Positions 34,480-45,465 of a DNA stretch of 58,643 bases are shown piece by piece. Location of the stretch: positions 1 through 58,643 of the forward strand of contig JAGSYU010000028.1 of assembly GCA_018262575.1 (NCBI GenBank), in the 5' to 3' direction. The position numbers and the translations under genes are program-made. The notes below the pieces were generated by a model that was given only the letters and a program-made list of their open reading frames with translations, was not told the DNA's origin and searched no databases. Within the stretch, counting starts at the first letter, position 1. Every line of letters begins with the position of its first letter. Origin of the DNA: Pseudomonadota bacterium. Lineage in GTDB: Bacteria > Pseudomonadota > Alphaproteobacteria > Rhizobiales > Pleomorphomonadaceae.

Positions 34480-34794
34480 TCAGTGATCGCAGCTGTGGCG
34501 TGCCAGCGCGGCGAGCGCCGCGGCGCCCTCGCGGGCCAGTTCCGGATCGAACGCGGCGCGGGTGATGCGGACGCGGAACGCGTCATCGATACGCGGCAGT
34601 GCATCCCAGCGATAACGGCCCGGCACGATATCCTCGAAATGCCCGCGCAGCCCGACCGGCTCGTGATCGTTGATCACGACGAGCGACTCGCCGTCTTCCA
34701 GCCGATCGAAGCTGCCGAAGATGATGGCGCGGCGATTGACGCAGGGCAGCCCGCGTACGTCGAGTTCGAGATCCCGGGTGACAGTGTCGGTCAT
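34480..34794 (-). CDS. DUF2249 domain protein
   Basis: 104 residues. It shows the DUF2249 pattern LELDVRGLPCVNRRAIIFGSFDRLEDGESLVVINDHEPVGLR, a TusA-like alpha/beta fold, here with a cysteine in the LPCVNR loop where TusA-type proteins have their active Cys. A C-terminal stretch (GAAALAALARHSCDH) ends in Cys-Asp-His. DUF2249 proteins are often tied to nitric oxide, iron-sulfur or redox functions, but the role here is not known. ATG 34794 (MTDTVTRD) is chosen over one 13 codons upstream. Confidence 0.82.
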   Translation of the reverse strand: MTDTVTRDLELDVRGLPCVNRRAIIFGSFDRLEDGESLVVINDHEPVGLRGHFEDIVPGRYRWDALPRIDDAFRVRITRAAFDPELAREGAAALAALARHSCDH

Positions 34795-35059
34795 GCTTTC
34801 TCTCCGCTTGGTCAGTGGTCCGATCATAGGCATGTCGACATCCGGTGACTTTGCGCCCGCGCAAACCGGAGGAAAAATCTCTCCTATCCGGACGAGTGCG
34901 CAGGCGCCCTTCCATGGCAGGTTGACCTGCCCCGGCGAGACTCCTACGACTTGCTATCTCGACGGGCAGAACACAGACCGGCACCACCGGCATCCGCGCT
35001 CCCCGTTGAAGCAGAAGCCCTTTTCGGGCGATCCTTCCTTCTGACCGAGCGATGGTGCG

Positions 35060-36106
35060 ATGCAGCCAGTATTCGACGGACACAATGATGTTCTGATGCG
35101 CCTTTGGGAAACCACCGGTAGAGGGGGCGATCCGATCGCCGAGTTCCGCGACGGTATCACCACCGGTCATATCGACGGCCCACGCGCCCGTGGCGGCGGT
35201 CTCGTCGGTGGCCTCTGCGCCATCTTCGTGCCGTCAGAGCAGGGACAGCGTCCGACGGTCGACAACGGCACCTATGCCTCGCCGCTGGCCAAACCGATCG
35301 ATCAGCCGGCGGCGCTGGCCGCCGCCGTCGCCATGGCCGGCATTGCCCGTCGGCTCAACCGAGAGGGCGTCTGGCGCCTCTGCACGTCAACGACGGCCAT
35401 CCGCAGCGCCATCGACGACGATGTATTTGCCGCCGTGCTGCACATGGAAGGCTGCGAAGCCATCGACACCGATCTTTACGCGCTCGACGTCTTCCATGCC
35501 GCCGGCCTCAGGTCGCTTGGGCCAGTCTGGAGCCGCACCAACGCCTTCGGGCACGGCGTGCCCTTCGCCTATCCGAGCTCACCCGACACCGGGCCCGGCC
35601 TCACCGAGGCCGGCGTCCGCCTGGTGAAGGCGTGCAACCGGCTCGGCATCATGGTTGACCTGTCGCACATCACCGAGCAGGGCTTCTGGGACGTCGCCAA
35701 GGTCTCCGAAATGCCTCTGGTCGCCACCCATTCCAACGTCCACGCCATCACGCCGGTGACGCGCAACCTCACGGATCGCCAGCTCGCCGCTGTTCGCGAG
35801 ACGGGTGGCATGGTCGGCCTCAACTACGCGACGTCCTTCCTGCGGCCCGACGGCCAGGAGAATGCCGCCACGCCGCTCACCGACATGGTGCGCCATGTCG
35901 ACCATCTGGTCGAGCATCTCGGCATCGACGGCGTCGGCCTCGGTTCGGACTACGACGGGGCGACCATTCCGGCCGAGATCGGCGATGCCGCCGGACAGCA
36001 GGCGCTCGTCGGCGCGCTGCGCCAAGCCGGCTACGGCGAAGCGGACCTCATCAAGCTCTGTCGCGACAACTGGCTACGGGTACTGGCGCAGACCTGGCGG
36101 GAGTAA
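35060..36106 (+). CDS. Membrane dipeptidase (peptidase M19)
   Basis: 348 residues, full length for the M19 renal-dipeptidase family. Zinc ligands are in FDGHNDVLMRL (HxD at residues 8 and 10), the bridging glutamate in LHMEGCEAID, and the histidines in VDLSHI and VATHSNVHAI. GLGSDYDGATIP near the C-terminus carries the last acidic residue. No signal peptide is seen, so it is likely cytoplasmic and splits dipeptides, perhaps with D-amino acids. It stands alone and ends at a bidirectional terminator. Confidence 0.9.
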   Translation: MQPVFDGHNDVLMRLWETTGRGGDPIAEFRDGITTGHIDGPRARGGGLVGGLCAIFVPSEQGQRPTVDNGTYASPLAKPIDQPAALAAAVAMAGIARRLNREGVWRLCTSTTAIRSAIDDDVFAAVLHMEGCEAIDTDLYALDVFHAAGLRSLGPVWSRTNAFGHGVPFAYPSSPDTGPGLTEAGVRLVKACNRLGIMVDLSHITEQGFWDVAKVSEMPLVATHSNVHAITPVTRNLTDRQLAAVRETGGMVGLNYATSFLRPDGQENAATPLTDMVRHVDHLVEHLGIDGVGLGSDYDGATIPAEIGDAAGQQALVGALRQAGYGEADLIKLCRDNWLRVLAQTWRE

Positions 36107-36182
36107 GATCGGAAAAGCCGGGCAACTTCGCAGGGCGTCGACGTAACGGTCGACCCGTTCGCCCAAGGTTTGTTCCCCCGAC

Positions 36183-36225
36183 AAAAGAAAGCCCCGGCCG
36201 CATGACGACCGGGGCTTTCGCTTTT
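36183..36225. terminator. Bidirectional terminator between the dipeptidase gene and the sugar ABC operon
   Basis: gaaagccccgg (36187-36197) pairs with ccggggctttc (36209-36219). Plus strand continues gctttt; minus strand continues ttttgt. It can stop both the dipeptidase transcript and the converging ABC transporter transcript. Confidence 0.85.
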
Positions 36226-36265
36226 GGGGAAGGCCGCCGGAGCCCGCAAGCCCCGGCCAGGACCA

Positions 36266-37435
36266 TCAATTGCGCTGGGTGCCAGACGACACAATGTCCA
36301 TGTAGACGGCGGCAACCAGGATGATTCCCTTGACGATCTGCTGCCAGAAGGTGTCGATGCCCATCATGGACATGCCGTTGTCAAGGCTGGCCATGATGAC
36401 AGCGCCGACGAGCGCACCCGACACCGAACCGACGCCGCCTCGCATCGACGTGCCACCGATGAAGCAGGAGGCGATGGCGTCGAGCTCGCTGCCCATGCCC
36501 GCCGACGGCGTGCCTGCCGCAAGACGGCCAGTGGTGGTGAGGCCGGCGAAGGCACACATCAGGCCCATCAGCGCGAACACCATCATCTTCACGTAGGCGA
36601 CATTGACGCCGGAAAGGCGTGTCGCCTCCATGTTGGAGCCAACGGCGTAGATGTGCCGGCCGAAGGTGGTCTTGTTGCCGATAACGGTGAAAACACCGAG
36701 AATGACCAGAAGGATCAGCACCGGCGCCGGAACGCCCCGATACGAGTTGAGCGTCAGGAGGAAGCCAAGGATCAGCGCGCCGGCGAACAGCAGGCGACCG
36801 ACTTCGGTCGTCATCGACGGCACGACAAGCTTGTGCTTCTGGCGATTGATGCGAGTCCAAAAGGCAAGGGCTGCCAGCACAAGGAACAAGAGCACGCCAC
36901 CAGAATTGCCCAGCCACCCCGGCAGATAGTCTTGGCCGATATACCGAAGCTCGGGACCCACCGGAGCGATGGTGATACCGCCGGTGAGGCCAAGCACCAT
37001 GCCGCGGAATACGAGCTGGCCACCCAGTGTAACGATGAACGAGGGAATGCCGAGATAGGCAGTGAGCCAGCCGACCATCAGGCCGAAGAACAGGCCCATG
37101 ACGATAACCAGCGTGATCGTCTGCCACAACGGCAAGTGGTAGGTGACATCCGCCACGGCAGCGATGCCGCCCAGAAGGCCGAGCAGCGAGCCAACCGACA
37201 GGTCGATCTCGCCGGCAACGATCACGAACACCATTGCCGATGCCAGCATGCCGGTGATCGCCATCTGACGCAGCAGATTGGAGAAATTGCGCGTCGTCAG
37301 GAACTGCGAAGTCCCAGTTTCTGAATCATAGGTAAGGAAGCCGAAGAAGGCCCAGATGATCACGATGATGAACAAGAGGGCGACAATCTTGTACTCGGAC
37401 AGGAACTTCCTGACGTCTTTCTTGGTAAGTGTCAT
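36266..37435 (-). CDS. Sugar ABC transporter permease (XylH/GguB type)
   Basis: 389 residues with about ten membrane helices. VIVAGEIDLSVGSLLGLLGGIAA near residue 75 is the signature of CUT2 permeases, and YAVGSNMEATRLSGVNVAYVKMMVF is the conserved loop that contacts the ATPase. The insertion of the NRQKHKL-type loop and overall length (389 vs ~330 for RbsC) fit XylH/GguB. It forms the pore for a pentose or 6-deoxyhexose importer with the ATPase 34 bp upstream and the binding protein. Given the adjacent fucose enzymes the cargo may be L-fucose or D-arabinose rather than D-xylose. Confidence 0.92.
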   Translation of the reverse strand: MTLTKKDVRKFLSEYKIVALLFIIVIIWAFFGFLTYDSETGTSQFLTTRNFSNLLRQMAITGMLASAMVFVIVAGEIDLSVGSLLGLLGGIAAVADVTYHLPLWQTITLVIVMGLFFGLMVGWLTAYLGIPSFIVTLGGQLVFRGMVLGLTGGITIAPVGPELRYIGQDYLPGWLGNSGGVLLFLVLAALAFWTRINRQKHKLVVPSMTTEVGRLLFAGALILGFLLTLNSYRGVPAPVLILLVILGVFTVIGNKTTFGRHIYAVGSNMEATRLSGVNVAYVKMMVFALMGLMCAFAGLTTTGRLAAGTPSAGMGSELDAIASCFIGGTSMRGGVGSVSGALVGAVIMASLDNGMSMMGIDTFWQQIVKGIILVAAVYMDIVSSGTQRN

Positions 37436-37469
37436 GGTCGTACACCGGTATTCTTATGAAGGGAGGGCC

Positions 37470-39008
<1,539 letters not shown>

Positions 39009-39420
39009 AGACCGCACTCCCTTCGACGACGCGAGCGGCCTCGAACCAGCCTGGCGCGCCATCCCTCTCCGATCGGAGCAAAGGCCGATGAAGGCCCGCC
39101 GCTTCCCAAAACCGGCATTTCGCCGAACATGACTCGGAGCCGCCCCCGCGGCTTGCCGAACCGGCACGGCACCCTCGCAAGGGGCCGTAATGCTTTCGCT
39201 TTCGTCTTGTGTGAAGACCGGACCCACCGGCCCCAGCCGGCGGCTATCTCGCCCGCTGCCTCAATGTGCCAAGCCGCAGACAACGGGCACGCGACTCGCA
39301 AAAAAGCAAAAGACCGCGCCAGTCGTCATTTGGCAGACTGGACCGACGAATCTTCCCGATCCAATCGGCAAATAGCGCCCGGGGCGGGTATCAACCCGCC
39401 CCGGTTCTGATGTCAGAGGC
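39009..39420. other. Leader between the binding-protein and ATPase genes
   Basis: 412 bp without a supported gene, long for a gap inside an operon. It opens (in transcription order) with the GC hairpin at 39379-39404. The remainder shows no clear open frame with family character and no obvious promoter boxes I can assign; a second promoter for the ATPase gene is possible. Confidence 0.5.
39379..39404 (-). terminator. Stem-loop just after the sugar-binding protein gene
   Basis: An 11-bp perfect stem, ccggggcgggt with acccgccccgg, and a 4-base loop, 16 bp past the stop of the binding-protein gene on the minus strand. The tail is gcgctattt, a weak T run. Such hairpins commonly protect the binding-protein mRNA and let only part of transcription continue to the ATPase and permease genes. 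Confidence 0.65.
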
Positions 39421-40428
39421 TTACTTGGCTCCAACCTGTTCCTTCGTGTAGAAGCCGTCCTCGACGACCTTCATCACGTTTTCCTTGGTCAGCGGAATCG
39501 GCGTCAGCAGGACGGAGTCGACCTCTTTCTTGCCGTTGTCGAGCTTGGCGGTGTATTCCACCGCTTCGCCCTTGACGAGCTTGACAGAGAGCTTGGCGGC
39601 TTCCGAGGCGATCAGCTGCAGCGGCTTGTAGACGGTGACCGTCTGGGTGCCGTCGATCACGCGCTTGATGGCGGCGAGATCAGCGTCCTGGCCGGAGATG
39701 GCTACCTTACCGGCGAGACCCTGGGCGGCGAGAGCCTGGATGGCGCCACCGGCCGTGCCGTCGTTCGACGCAATGACGGCGTCGATCTTGTTGTCGGCGG
39801 CGGTCAGCGCGTTCTCCATGATCGACATCGCTTCGGTCGCGCTCCACTCCTTGACCCACTGCGAACCGATCACCTTGACCTTGCCGGCGTCGACAGCGGC
39901 CTGAATGGCCTTCTCCTGGCCGGCGCGAAGCAGCTTGGCGTTGTTGTCGGTCGGCGCGCCACCCAGCAGGTAGTAGTTGCCTTCCGGAGCGGCCTTGAGA
40001 ACGGCCTCGGCCTGCAGGAAGCCGACGCGCTCGTTGTCGAAGGAGATGTAGGCATCTTCGTCGGCATTCAGGATCAGGCGGTCATAGGACACGATCTTGA
40101 TGCCGGCCTTGTGGGCTTCGTCGATGACTTCGCTGAACACCTGCGAGTTCATCGGCACGATGGCGATGGCGTCGACCTTCTTGGCGATCAGGGTCTCGAC
40201 CTGGTTGACCTGCTTCTGCTCGTTGGCGTCGGCGGAGGTCACCACCACTTCAGCACCCAGCTCCTTGGCAGCGGCGATGAAATAGTCGCGATCGCGAGCC
40301 CAGCGCTCGACGCGCAGATCGTCAATCGAGAAGCCGAGAACCGGCTTGTCGGCAGAGGCCTGGGCAGTCATGGGCAGCGCAACGGCGGCGGCCAGAATCG
40401 TGCTCGACAGAATGGTAGAAAGTTTCAT
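39421..40428 (-). CDS. Sugar ABC transporter periplasmic binding protein (XylF type)
   Basis: 335 residues. A signal peptide (MKLSTILSSTILAAAVALPMT, cleavage about QASA) precedes a type I periplasmic binding fold: LGFSIDDLRVERWARDRDYF, IVPMNSQVFSEVIDEAHKAG, IVSYDRLI, VIASNDGTAGGAIQAL and AISGQDADLAAIKRVIDG. These blocks are close to XylF/ChvE-type proteins that bind aldoses. A GGAGG ribosome site stands before ATG 40428. It is the first gene of the importer operon; the upstream 571 bp should hold the promoter. Confidence 0.93.
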   Translation of the reverse strand: MKLSTILSSTILAAAVALPMTAQASADKPVLGFSIDDLRVERWARDRDYFIAAAKELGAEVVVTSADANEQKQVNQVETLIAKKVDAIAIVPMNSQVFSEVIDEAHKAGIKIVSYDRLILNADEDAYISFDNERVGFLQAEAVLKAAPEGNYYLLGGAPTDNNAKLLRAGQEKAIQAAVDAGKVKVIGSQWVKEWSATEAMSIMENALTAADNKIDAVIASNDGTAGGAIQALAAQGLAGKVAISGQDADLAAIKRVIDGTQTVTVYKPLQLIASEAAKLSVKLVKGEAVEYTAKLDNGKKEVDSVLLTPIPLTKENVMKVVEDGFYTKEQVGAK

Positions 40429-40999
40429 TATCGCTCCTCCTGAAGGCCCTTACGGGCCTAGCCGCCTCCCCGGCGGCCTTCTTGCATCCGAACCAAGACC
40501 GGATGGCTGATCCTCCGGTCACTTCCCCCAGCAACGCCCGTCATGAGCAGCGCTGTTGGTTCGGGATGTACCTCACGCGAGTGATAGATGCCTCAAAGAG
40601 ATGATGGATGCAACTCATTTTGATTGCGTAGATGCGTTGTGACCATCATCCATTTGACGAAGAAATTTCCTTCTCCGTCATGAGGTTCCCCTCGATAATC
40701 TACATCCTGCGCCGCCAGTTGCCTGGGCGCAGCCAATCCCGAACGCGCTATTCCCACAGAATAGCCGTCCAATTTGATGTGATTTCATCAAGGACAGTTC
40801 CTCCAGTCCCTGACGGCAGCTTTCCGGCACCCTCCGTATCGCCGGTAAATTTCGACCCTCAAAATATACTCATCACCTTGCCTTGGCAAGTGACAATCCG
40901 GCCAACATCGACGAATGACCATGCCGGCAATTGAAGACGAACGCCCCACCACGGCGCGCGGCCATGGCGGGGCGTTAGCGGCAATAACCAGGAAGGCGA
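40429..40999. other. Regulatory region upstream of the sugar importer operon
   Basis: 571 bp with no supported gene. It contains the terminator of the upstream aldo/keto reductase gene (40940-40976) and, 170-220 bp ahead of the binding-protein ATG, an 8-bp inverted repeat gatgatgg (40600-40607) / ccatcatc (40643-40650) within a stretch where gatgc recurs three times. This is a candidate operator, perhaps for the DeoR protein of the cluster. Confidence 0.5.
40940..40976 (-). terminator. Terminator after the fucose-type aldo/keto reductase gene
   Basis: Minus strand aacgccccgccatgg pairs with ccgtggtggggcgtt over 15 bp with two G-U pairs and a 7-base loop, followed by cgtcttcaatt. It lies 24 bp past the gene. 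Confidence 0.65.
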
Positions 41000-41998
41000 T
41001 CAGGGCGTCGGCGTATCGGCTGCCAGCAGCCCTTCGGCCCGAAGTCGCTCCCAGAGGACGGCGGGAATGGCGGCCTTGTACCAGGCGAAGTTCTGCCTGG
41101 CCGCATCGAGCCTGCTCATGCCGACGACGACCGCCTGTACCGCCGGATGGGCGAGCGGGAAGTGCACCGCTGCTGCCGGCATCTCCACGCCGACCTCGGC
41201 ACAAACAGCGGCGATTCGCCGTGCCTTGTCGACAATTTCGGCCGGAGCGGCGCCATAGTCGTAGTTGCCGCCAGCCTCCGGCGGCTTCACCAGAATGCCG
41301 GAGTTGAAAATGCCCACTGCCACCACACCGACGCCTCGCTGTTCGGCGAGCGGCAGAAAATCGGCAAGCCCCGGCTGCTCGAGCAGCGTATAGCGGCCGG
41401 CCAGCATCACCACGTCGAGATCGAGTTTGGAGATAAGGTCAGCCGCCACGTCGGCCTCATTGATGCCAGCGCCGATCGCCCTGAGATCGCCGCTGCGCCG
41501 CAGTTCATCGAGTGCCCGGTAGCCGCTGTCGAGCGTGTCCCGATAGTGCCGGTCGAAGTCGGCCTTCAGGTTCCGCCGGTCGAGGTCGTGGATGTAGACG
41601 ATGTCAATCGTCTGCGCCCCCAACCGGTTGTAGGACTGCTCCAGCGACCGCATGAAGCCGTCGTAGGTAAAATCGAGCACCGGCCTCAACGGCTGCGGCC
41701 GCACCCAGCCGCCGCGGTCGGGCGCCTCACCCCGCCGGTAGGGCACGAAGTAGCGACCAACCTTGGTCGACAGGAGATACTCCGCGCGCGGCTTGTTGCG
41801 CAGGAAGCGGCCCAGCCTCAGTTCGCTGAGACCGAAGCCATAGAGCGGCGACGTATCGTAGTAGCGGAAACCCTCGTCCCAGGCTTCGGCCAGGACGGCG
41901 TCGGCCACGTCGTCCGGCACATCCCAACTGAGCGTGCCGAGGCCAGATGCCCCAAAGCCAAAGCGATAGGCTGGATTTTCGTCGAACGGAGTGGTCAT
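41000..41998 (-). CDS. Aldo/keto reductase, D-threo-aldose 1-dehydrogenase (L-fucose dehydrogenase) type
   Basis: 332 residues, TIM-barrel NAD(P)-dependent oxidoreductase. The catalytic tetrad is visible: Asp and Tyr in YYDTSPLYGFGLSE, Lys in LLSTKVGRY, and His in IVYIHDLD. The FGASGLGTLSW start, the RYFVPYRRG loop and GYRALDELRRSG mark the sugar-dehydrogenase branch that oxidises L-fucose, L-galactose or D-arabinose at C1. It lies with fucI and fucA, which would be an alternative route for the same sugar. Substrate assignment is by family and context only. Confidence 0.88.
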   Translation of the reverse strand: MTTPFDENPAYRFGFGASGLGTLSWDVPDDVADAVLAEAWDEGFRYYDTSPLYGFGLSELRLGRFLRNKPRAEYLLSTKVGRYFVPYRRGEAPDRGGWVRPQPLRPVLDFTYDGFMRSLEQSYNRLGAQTIDIVYIHDLDRRNLKADFDRHYRDTLDSGYRALDELRRSGDLRAIGAGINEADVAADLISKLDLDVVMLAGRYTLLEQPGLADFLPLAEQRGVGVVAVGIFNSGILVKPPEAGGNYDYGAAPAEIVDKARRIAAVCAEVGVEMPAAAVHFPLAHPAVQAVVVGMSRLDAARQNFAWYKAAIPAVLWERLRAEGLLAADTPTP

Positions 41999-42082
41999 GT
42001 CCCGATAGTTCCCCTGAGCGCGAACGAAGGCCCGCTGCGGTCGTATCCGCCGCGGGCCCTCTTCTATTGTCCCGATCCATCC

Positions 42083-43855
42083 TCAGCCGTAGAGCGGCCC
42101 AAACGTTTCGCAGGCGCGGAAGTCGGCCCCTTCCGGATTCATGCCGAACATCGCCCAGGTGCTAGGACGGAAGATCGCCTCTTCGTCGACGTTGTGCATG
42201 GCGACGGGAATGCGCAGCATGGCCGCGAGCGCGATCAGGTCGGCACCGATATGGCCGTAGGAAATGGCACCGTGGTTGGCACCCCAAGCCGCCATGACCT
42301 TGTACACCGACTTGAACGGCCCCTCCCCCGTCAGCCGAGGCGCGAACCAGGTGGTCGGCCAGGTCGGATCGGTGCGCTTGTCGAGGATGTCATGCACACG
42401 GTCTGGCAGCGCCACCGTCTCGCCTTCGGCAATCTGCAGCACGGGGCCGATGCCGGCGACAAGGCTGAGGCGTGTCATGGTGATCGGCATGCCGCCGCGC
42501 GTGGCAAAATCGGTCGACCAGCCGCCGCCGCGGAAATAGCCGTGGTTCGCCTGGCAGAAGCGCGTCACCTCGAGGGTGCGTTGCTGGTCGGCCTCGGTCA
42601 CTTCCCAGAAGGGCTTGATGCCAGGCTTGTTGTCGACCGTCATCTCGCCAGCGCCGTCGAGGCAGGTGGCGCCGGAGTTGATGAGATGGATCAGGCCGCC
42701 GGCCGCCGCGCCGTCCACCGTGTGACCCGATACGCGCTTGATGGCGTCCGGGCTCCAGTAGGTGCGCACGTCGGAGAAGATCTGCGCCCGGGCCGTCAGA
42801 AGGTTGCCGAACAGCATGCCGACGCCATTGAGGCAATCGTTCTCCGTGGCAAGGATCAGAGGCTGCCTCGGCCCGTTCCAGTCGAACGACGTGTTCAGCA
42901 TCGTTTCCATGAAATCGCCGTTCGGCATGAAATCGGTCCACTGCCGTTGGCCTTGGAAACCGGCCGCAATGGCGTGATGGCCGCAGGATTCCTCGACATA
43001 ACCGAGCTCGGCAAGGCGCGGATTGCCCACCATCAGATCGTGGGCGATCAGACACATCTTGACCGACGTCTCCCACTCCGATCGTTTGCGCGCCGCGTCC
43101 GACGCCGTGTCGCCATTGGGGTCGAAGCCCTCCTTGCAATGGGTGAGCGTCCAGGCGAGCGCCTTGTCGTATTCGACCGGGTCATAGATATTGAGCTGCA
43201 GACGGCGCTGGAACTCGCTCATGTCGATATATTCGGTGCGCATGCCGAGGTAGTGCTGGAAAAAGCCGGCGTCGACGATCGAACCGGCGATGCCCATCGA
43301 CACCGCACCCATGGAGAGATAGCTGCGGCCGCGCATGGTGGCGACGGCGATGCCGGCGCGCACAAAGCGCAGGATCTTGTCGCGTACGTCGTCAGGAATC
43401 GTCCGGTCCGAGCCGTCCTGCACTTCAGACCCATAGATGCCGAAGGCCGGCAGACCCTTCTGGTTATGGGCGGCCAGCACGGCGGCGAGATAGACCGCTC
43501 CAGGACGCTCGGTACCGTTGAAACCCCACACCGCCTTGGGCGTCAGCGGGTCCATATCCATGGTCTCGGAGCCGTAGCACCAGCAGGGCGTCACCGTCAG
43601 CGACACGCCGACGTTCTCGCGCGCGAATTTCTCGGCGCAGGCCGCGGCCTCGGAGACGCCACCGATGGTGGTGTCGGCGATGACGCACTCGACCGGTTCG
43701 CCTGTCGGATGGCGCAGCGTCGAGGTGACCAGTTCGGCCACCGCCTTGGCCATGCCCATCGTCTGGTCCTCGAGGCTCTCGCGCACGCCGTTGCGCCGAC
43801 CGTCGATCGTCGGACGGATGCCGAGCTTCGGCAGATTCCTGAAAACGCCGTTCAT
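42083..43855 (-). CDS. fucI: L-fucose isomerase
   Basis: 590 residues, full length. It interconverts L-fucose and L-fuculose (also D-arabinose and D-ribulose) with Mn2+. Family blocks seen are [23 protein letters not shown] near the start, [30 protein letters not shown] with nearby metal-ligand acids ([12 protein letters not shown]), [19 protein letters not shown], and the C-terminal [26 protein letters not shown] site precedes ATG 43855. Downstream of fucA and ahead of the aldo/keto reductase gene on the same strand. Confidence 0.95.
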   Translation of the reverse strand: MNGVFRNLPKLGIRPTIDGRRNGVRESLEDQTMGMAKAVAELVTSTLRHPTGEPVECVIADTTIGGVSEAAACAEKFARENVGVSLTVTPCWCYGSETMDMDPLTPKAVWGFNGTERPGAVYLAAVLAAHNQKGLPAFGIYGSEVQDGSDRTIPDDVRDKILRFVRAGIAVATMRGRSYLSMGAVSMGIAGSIVDAGFFQHYLGMRTEYIDMSEFQRRLQLNIYDPVEYDKALAWTLTHCKEGFDPNGDTASDAARKRSEWETSVKMCLIAHDLMVGNPRLAELGYVEESCGHHAIAAGFQGQRQWTDFMPNGDFMETMLNTSFDWNGPRQPLILATENDCLNGVGMLFGNLLTARAQIFSDVRTYWSPDAIKRVSGHTVDGAAAGGLIHLINSGATCLDGAGEMTVDNKPGIKPFWEVTEADQQRTLEVTRFCQANHGYFRGGGWSTDFATRGGMPITMTRLSLVAGIGPVLQIAEGETVALPDRVHDILDKRTDPTWPTTWFAPRLTGEGPFKSVYKVMAAWGANHGAISYGHIGADLIALAAMLRIPVAMHNVDEEAIFRPSTWAMFGMNPEGADFRACETFGPLYG

Positions 43856-43915
43856 GTCTCTCTCCCTTCCTCCGGAGCCTTTCCGAACGCTGCCGTCGAC
43901 CTCTCCCTGTCGGCG

Positions 43916-44623
43916 TCAGACGCGCTTCGGCCCGCCGCGCGGTGGCGGCTCCACTTTGTTCTTCAACGTCGGATCAACCTCGCCGGCTTGCTTGCCGTAG
44001 CTCTGGAAGCGCTCCAGCACGACCGCCATGTCCTCCTTGCCGAGGATCACCCCGCCGCCCAGCATGCGGGTGCCGATGTAGACCCGCGCCAGGTTCTCGA
44101 CCTCTTCAAGAACGGCGAAGGCCTTGGCCGGCGTCTTGCCCAGGGCGATGACGCCATGGTTGCCCAGAAGGCAGGCCATCCGGTGCTCCAGCGCAGCGAG
44201 CGCTTCCACCGACAGCTCCGCCGTCCCGAAGGGCGCGTAACCCGAGCACTTCACGATATCGCCGCCGGAGACGCCGATCATGTAGTGGATCGGCGGAATG
44301 TCCAGCCGGCAGCAGGCAAGGATCGAGCAGTTGGTGGCATGGCTGTGCAGCACGGTGTCGACATCCGGCCGCGCTTTCAGGATATCGTAGTGGAAGCGCC
44401 ATTCCGACGACGGGACGAAGTCGCCATAGTAGCGCCCCTGCCAGTCCATCTCGACGATCTGTTCCGGCTGCATCCGGTCGTAGGCGATGCCCGACGGCGT
44501 GATCAGCAGCCCGCCGTCGACCCGGACACTGAGATTGCCCGCCGCACCGATATTCAGCCCGGACGCGTTCATCCTGAGGCAGATCGAAATCATCTCCTGA
44601 CGAAGATCGACATGGGACGTCAT
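43916..44623 (-). CDS. fucA: Class II aldolase, L-fuculose-phosphate aldolase
   Basis: 235 residues. Class II aldolase/adducin fold with zinc ligands in LHSHATNCS (two His) and LGNHGVIAL (third His) and the catalytic glutamate in SSEWRFHYDI. NIGAAGNLSVRV and LLITPSG bind the phosphate. It cleaves L-fuculose-1-phosphate to dihydroxyacetone phosphate and L-lactaldehyde. Its ATG shares one base with the TGA of deoR (TGATG) and is preceded by GGAGGT, so translation is coupled to the regulator. Confidence 0.9.
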   Translation of the reverse strand: MTSHVDLRQEMISICLRMNASGLNIGAAGNLSVRVDGGLLITPSGIAYDRMQPEQIVEMDWQGRYYGDFVPSSEWRFHYDILKARPDVDTVLHSHATNCSILACCRLDIPPIHYMIGVSGGDIVKCSGYAPFGTAELSVEALAALEHRMACLLGNHGVIALGKTPAKAFAVLEEVENLARVYIGTRMLGGGVILGKEDMAVVLERFQSYGKQAGEVDPTLKNKVEPPPRGGPKRV

Positions 44624-45465
44624 CAGTTGCTCACCTCCTGAGGCGCGGACGGATCAGCCGCCTGTTCCGCCGAAGCGTCTTCCCGGCGGTCCCGGTCGAG
44701 CGGCGCAATCAGCACCGTCACGCCGGCATCCTCCAGCATGTGCCGGTCACTATTGGATATGCCCTCGTCGGTCACGAAGACGTCGACCTCGGCAAGCGGA
44801 AACACCACAAGACTGCGCGCCTCTGCGAACTTGCTGCTGTCGGCCAATACGACGAGGCGCGTCGCCTGCCGGCGCAGGGCCCGCGCCGCCCTCAGCGGCA
44901 ACGGATCATCCTCCATGATGCCGGCCGGACCGACGGCATGGCAGCCGATGAAGAAGGTGCTGGCGGCGACATGGAAGGCCGGCGGATCGTCGAAGGGGCT
45001 GAGCACGATGCCCTGCTGAGCCAATACCTCGCCGCCGGTCAGGAAGACCCGGTTATCCGTCTTGAAAGCAAGGTGGTTGGCCACCGGCAGCGAGTCGGTC
45101 AGGACCGTCAGGCCGACGGCCGGCAGCATTTCCGAAAAGCGCGCCACGGTGGAACCACCGTAGAGGATCAGCGTATCCGGCGTCGAAACAAGCTCCACCG
45201 CCCGGCGGGCAATCGCGTCCTTGGCCGCGGCGGCGCGTTGCGCCTGCACGCCGTAGAAATAGGAGGCCAATGGCCGGCCCGCTGCCATCAGCGGTGCCAC
45301 ACCGCCGCGCACCTTGCGGATGCGCCCGGCTTCGCAGAGCTGGTCGACGTCGCGGCGCAGCGTGGCGCCCGACGCATCGACCATGGTCAGAAGCTCCTCG
45401 TAGGACACGGCATCGCGCCCTTCGACGGCCTTCAGGATCAGGTTGAACCGTTCTTCCTTCAGCAT
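44623..45465 (-). CDS. DeoR-family transcriptional regulator of the fucose cluster
   Basis: 280 residues. An N-terminal winged helix-turn-helix (MLKEERFNLILKAVEGR ... VSYEELLTMVDASGATLRRDVDQLCEAGRIRKVRGG) is followed by a sugar-phosphate sensing domain with LILYGGSTVARFSEML, LTVLTDSLPVANHL, VFLTGGEVL and LVVLADSSKFAEAR, the conserved DeoR effector motifs. It probably represses the fuc genes and is released by a phosphorylated sugar. ATG 45465 matches the family start; the open frame upstream overlaps the putative operator. First gene of the deoR-fucA-fucI-reductase run. Confidence 0.92.
   Translation of the reverse strand: MLKEERFNLILKAVEGRDAVSYEELLTMVDASGATLRRDVDQLCEAGRIRKVRGGVAPLMAAGRPLASYFYGVQAQRAAAAKDAIARRAVELVSTPDTLILYGGSTVARFSEMLPAVGLTVLTDSLPVANHLAFKTDNRVFLTGGEVLAQQGIVLSPFDDPPAFHVAASTFFIGCHAVGPAGIMEDDPLPLRAARALRRQATRLVVLADSSKFAEARSLVVFPLAEVDVFVTDEGISNSDRHMLEDAGVTVLIAPLDRDRREDASAEQAADPSAPQEVSN

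Noticed and set aside
40632..40934. 100-codon open frame upstream of the sugar importer
   Set aside because: No ribosome site, no family pattern, and it overlaps the candidate operator region.
41147..44641. 1164-codon open frame on the plus strand
   Set aside because: It lies opposite the aldo/keto reductase, fucI and fucA, all of which have intact catalytic motifs. Its translation is His/Arg/Val-rich with no family pattern, typical of an antisense frame in GC-rich DNA.
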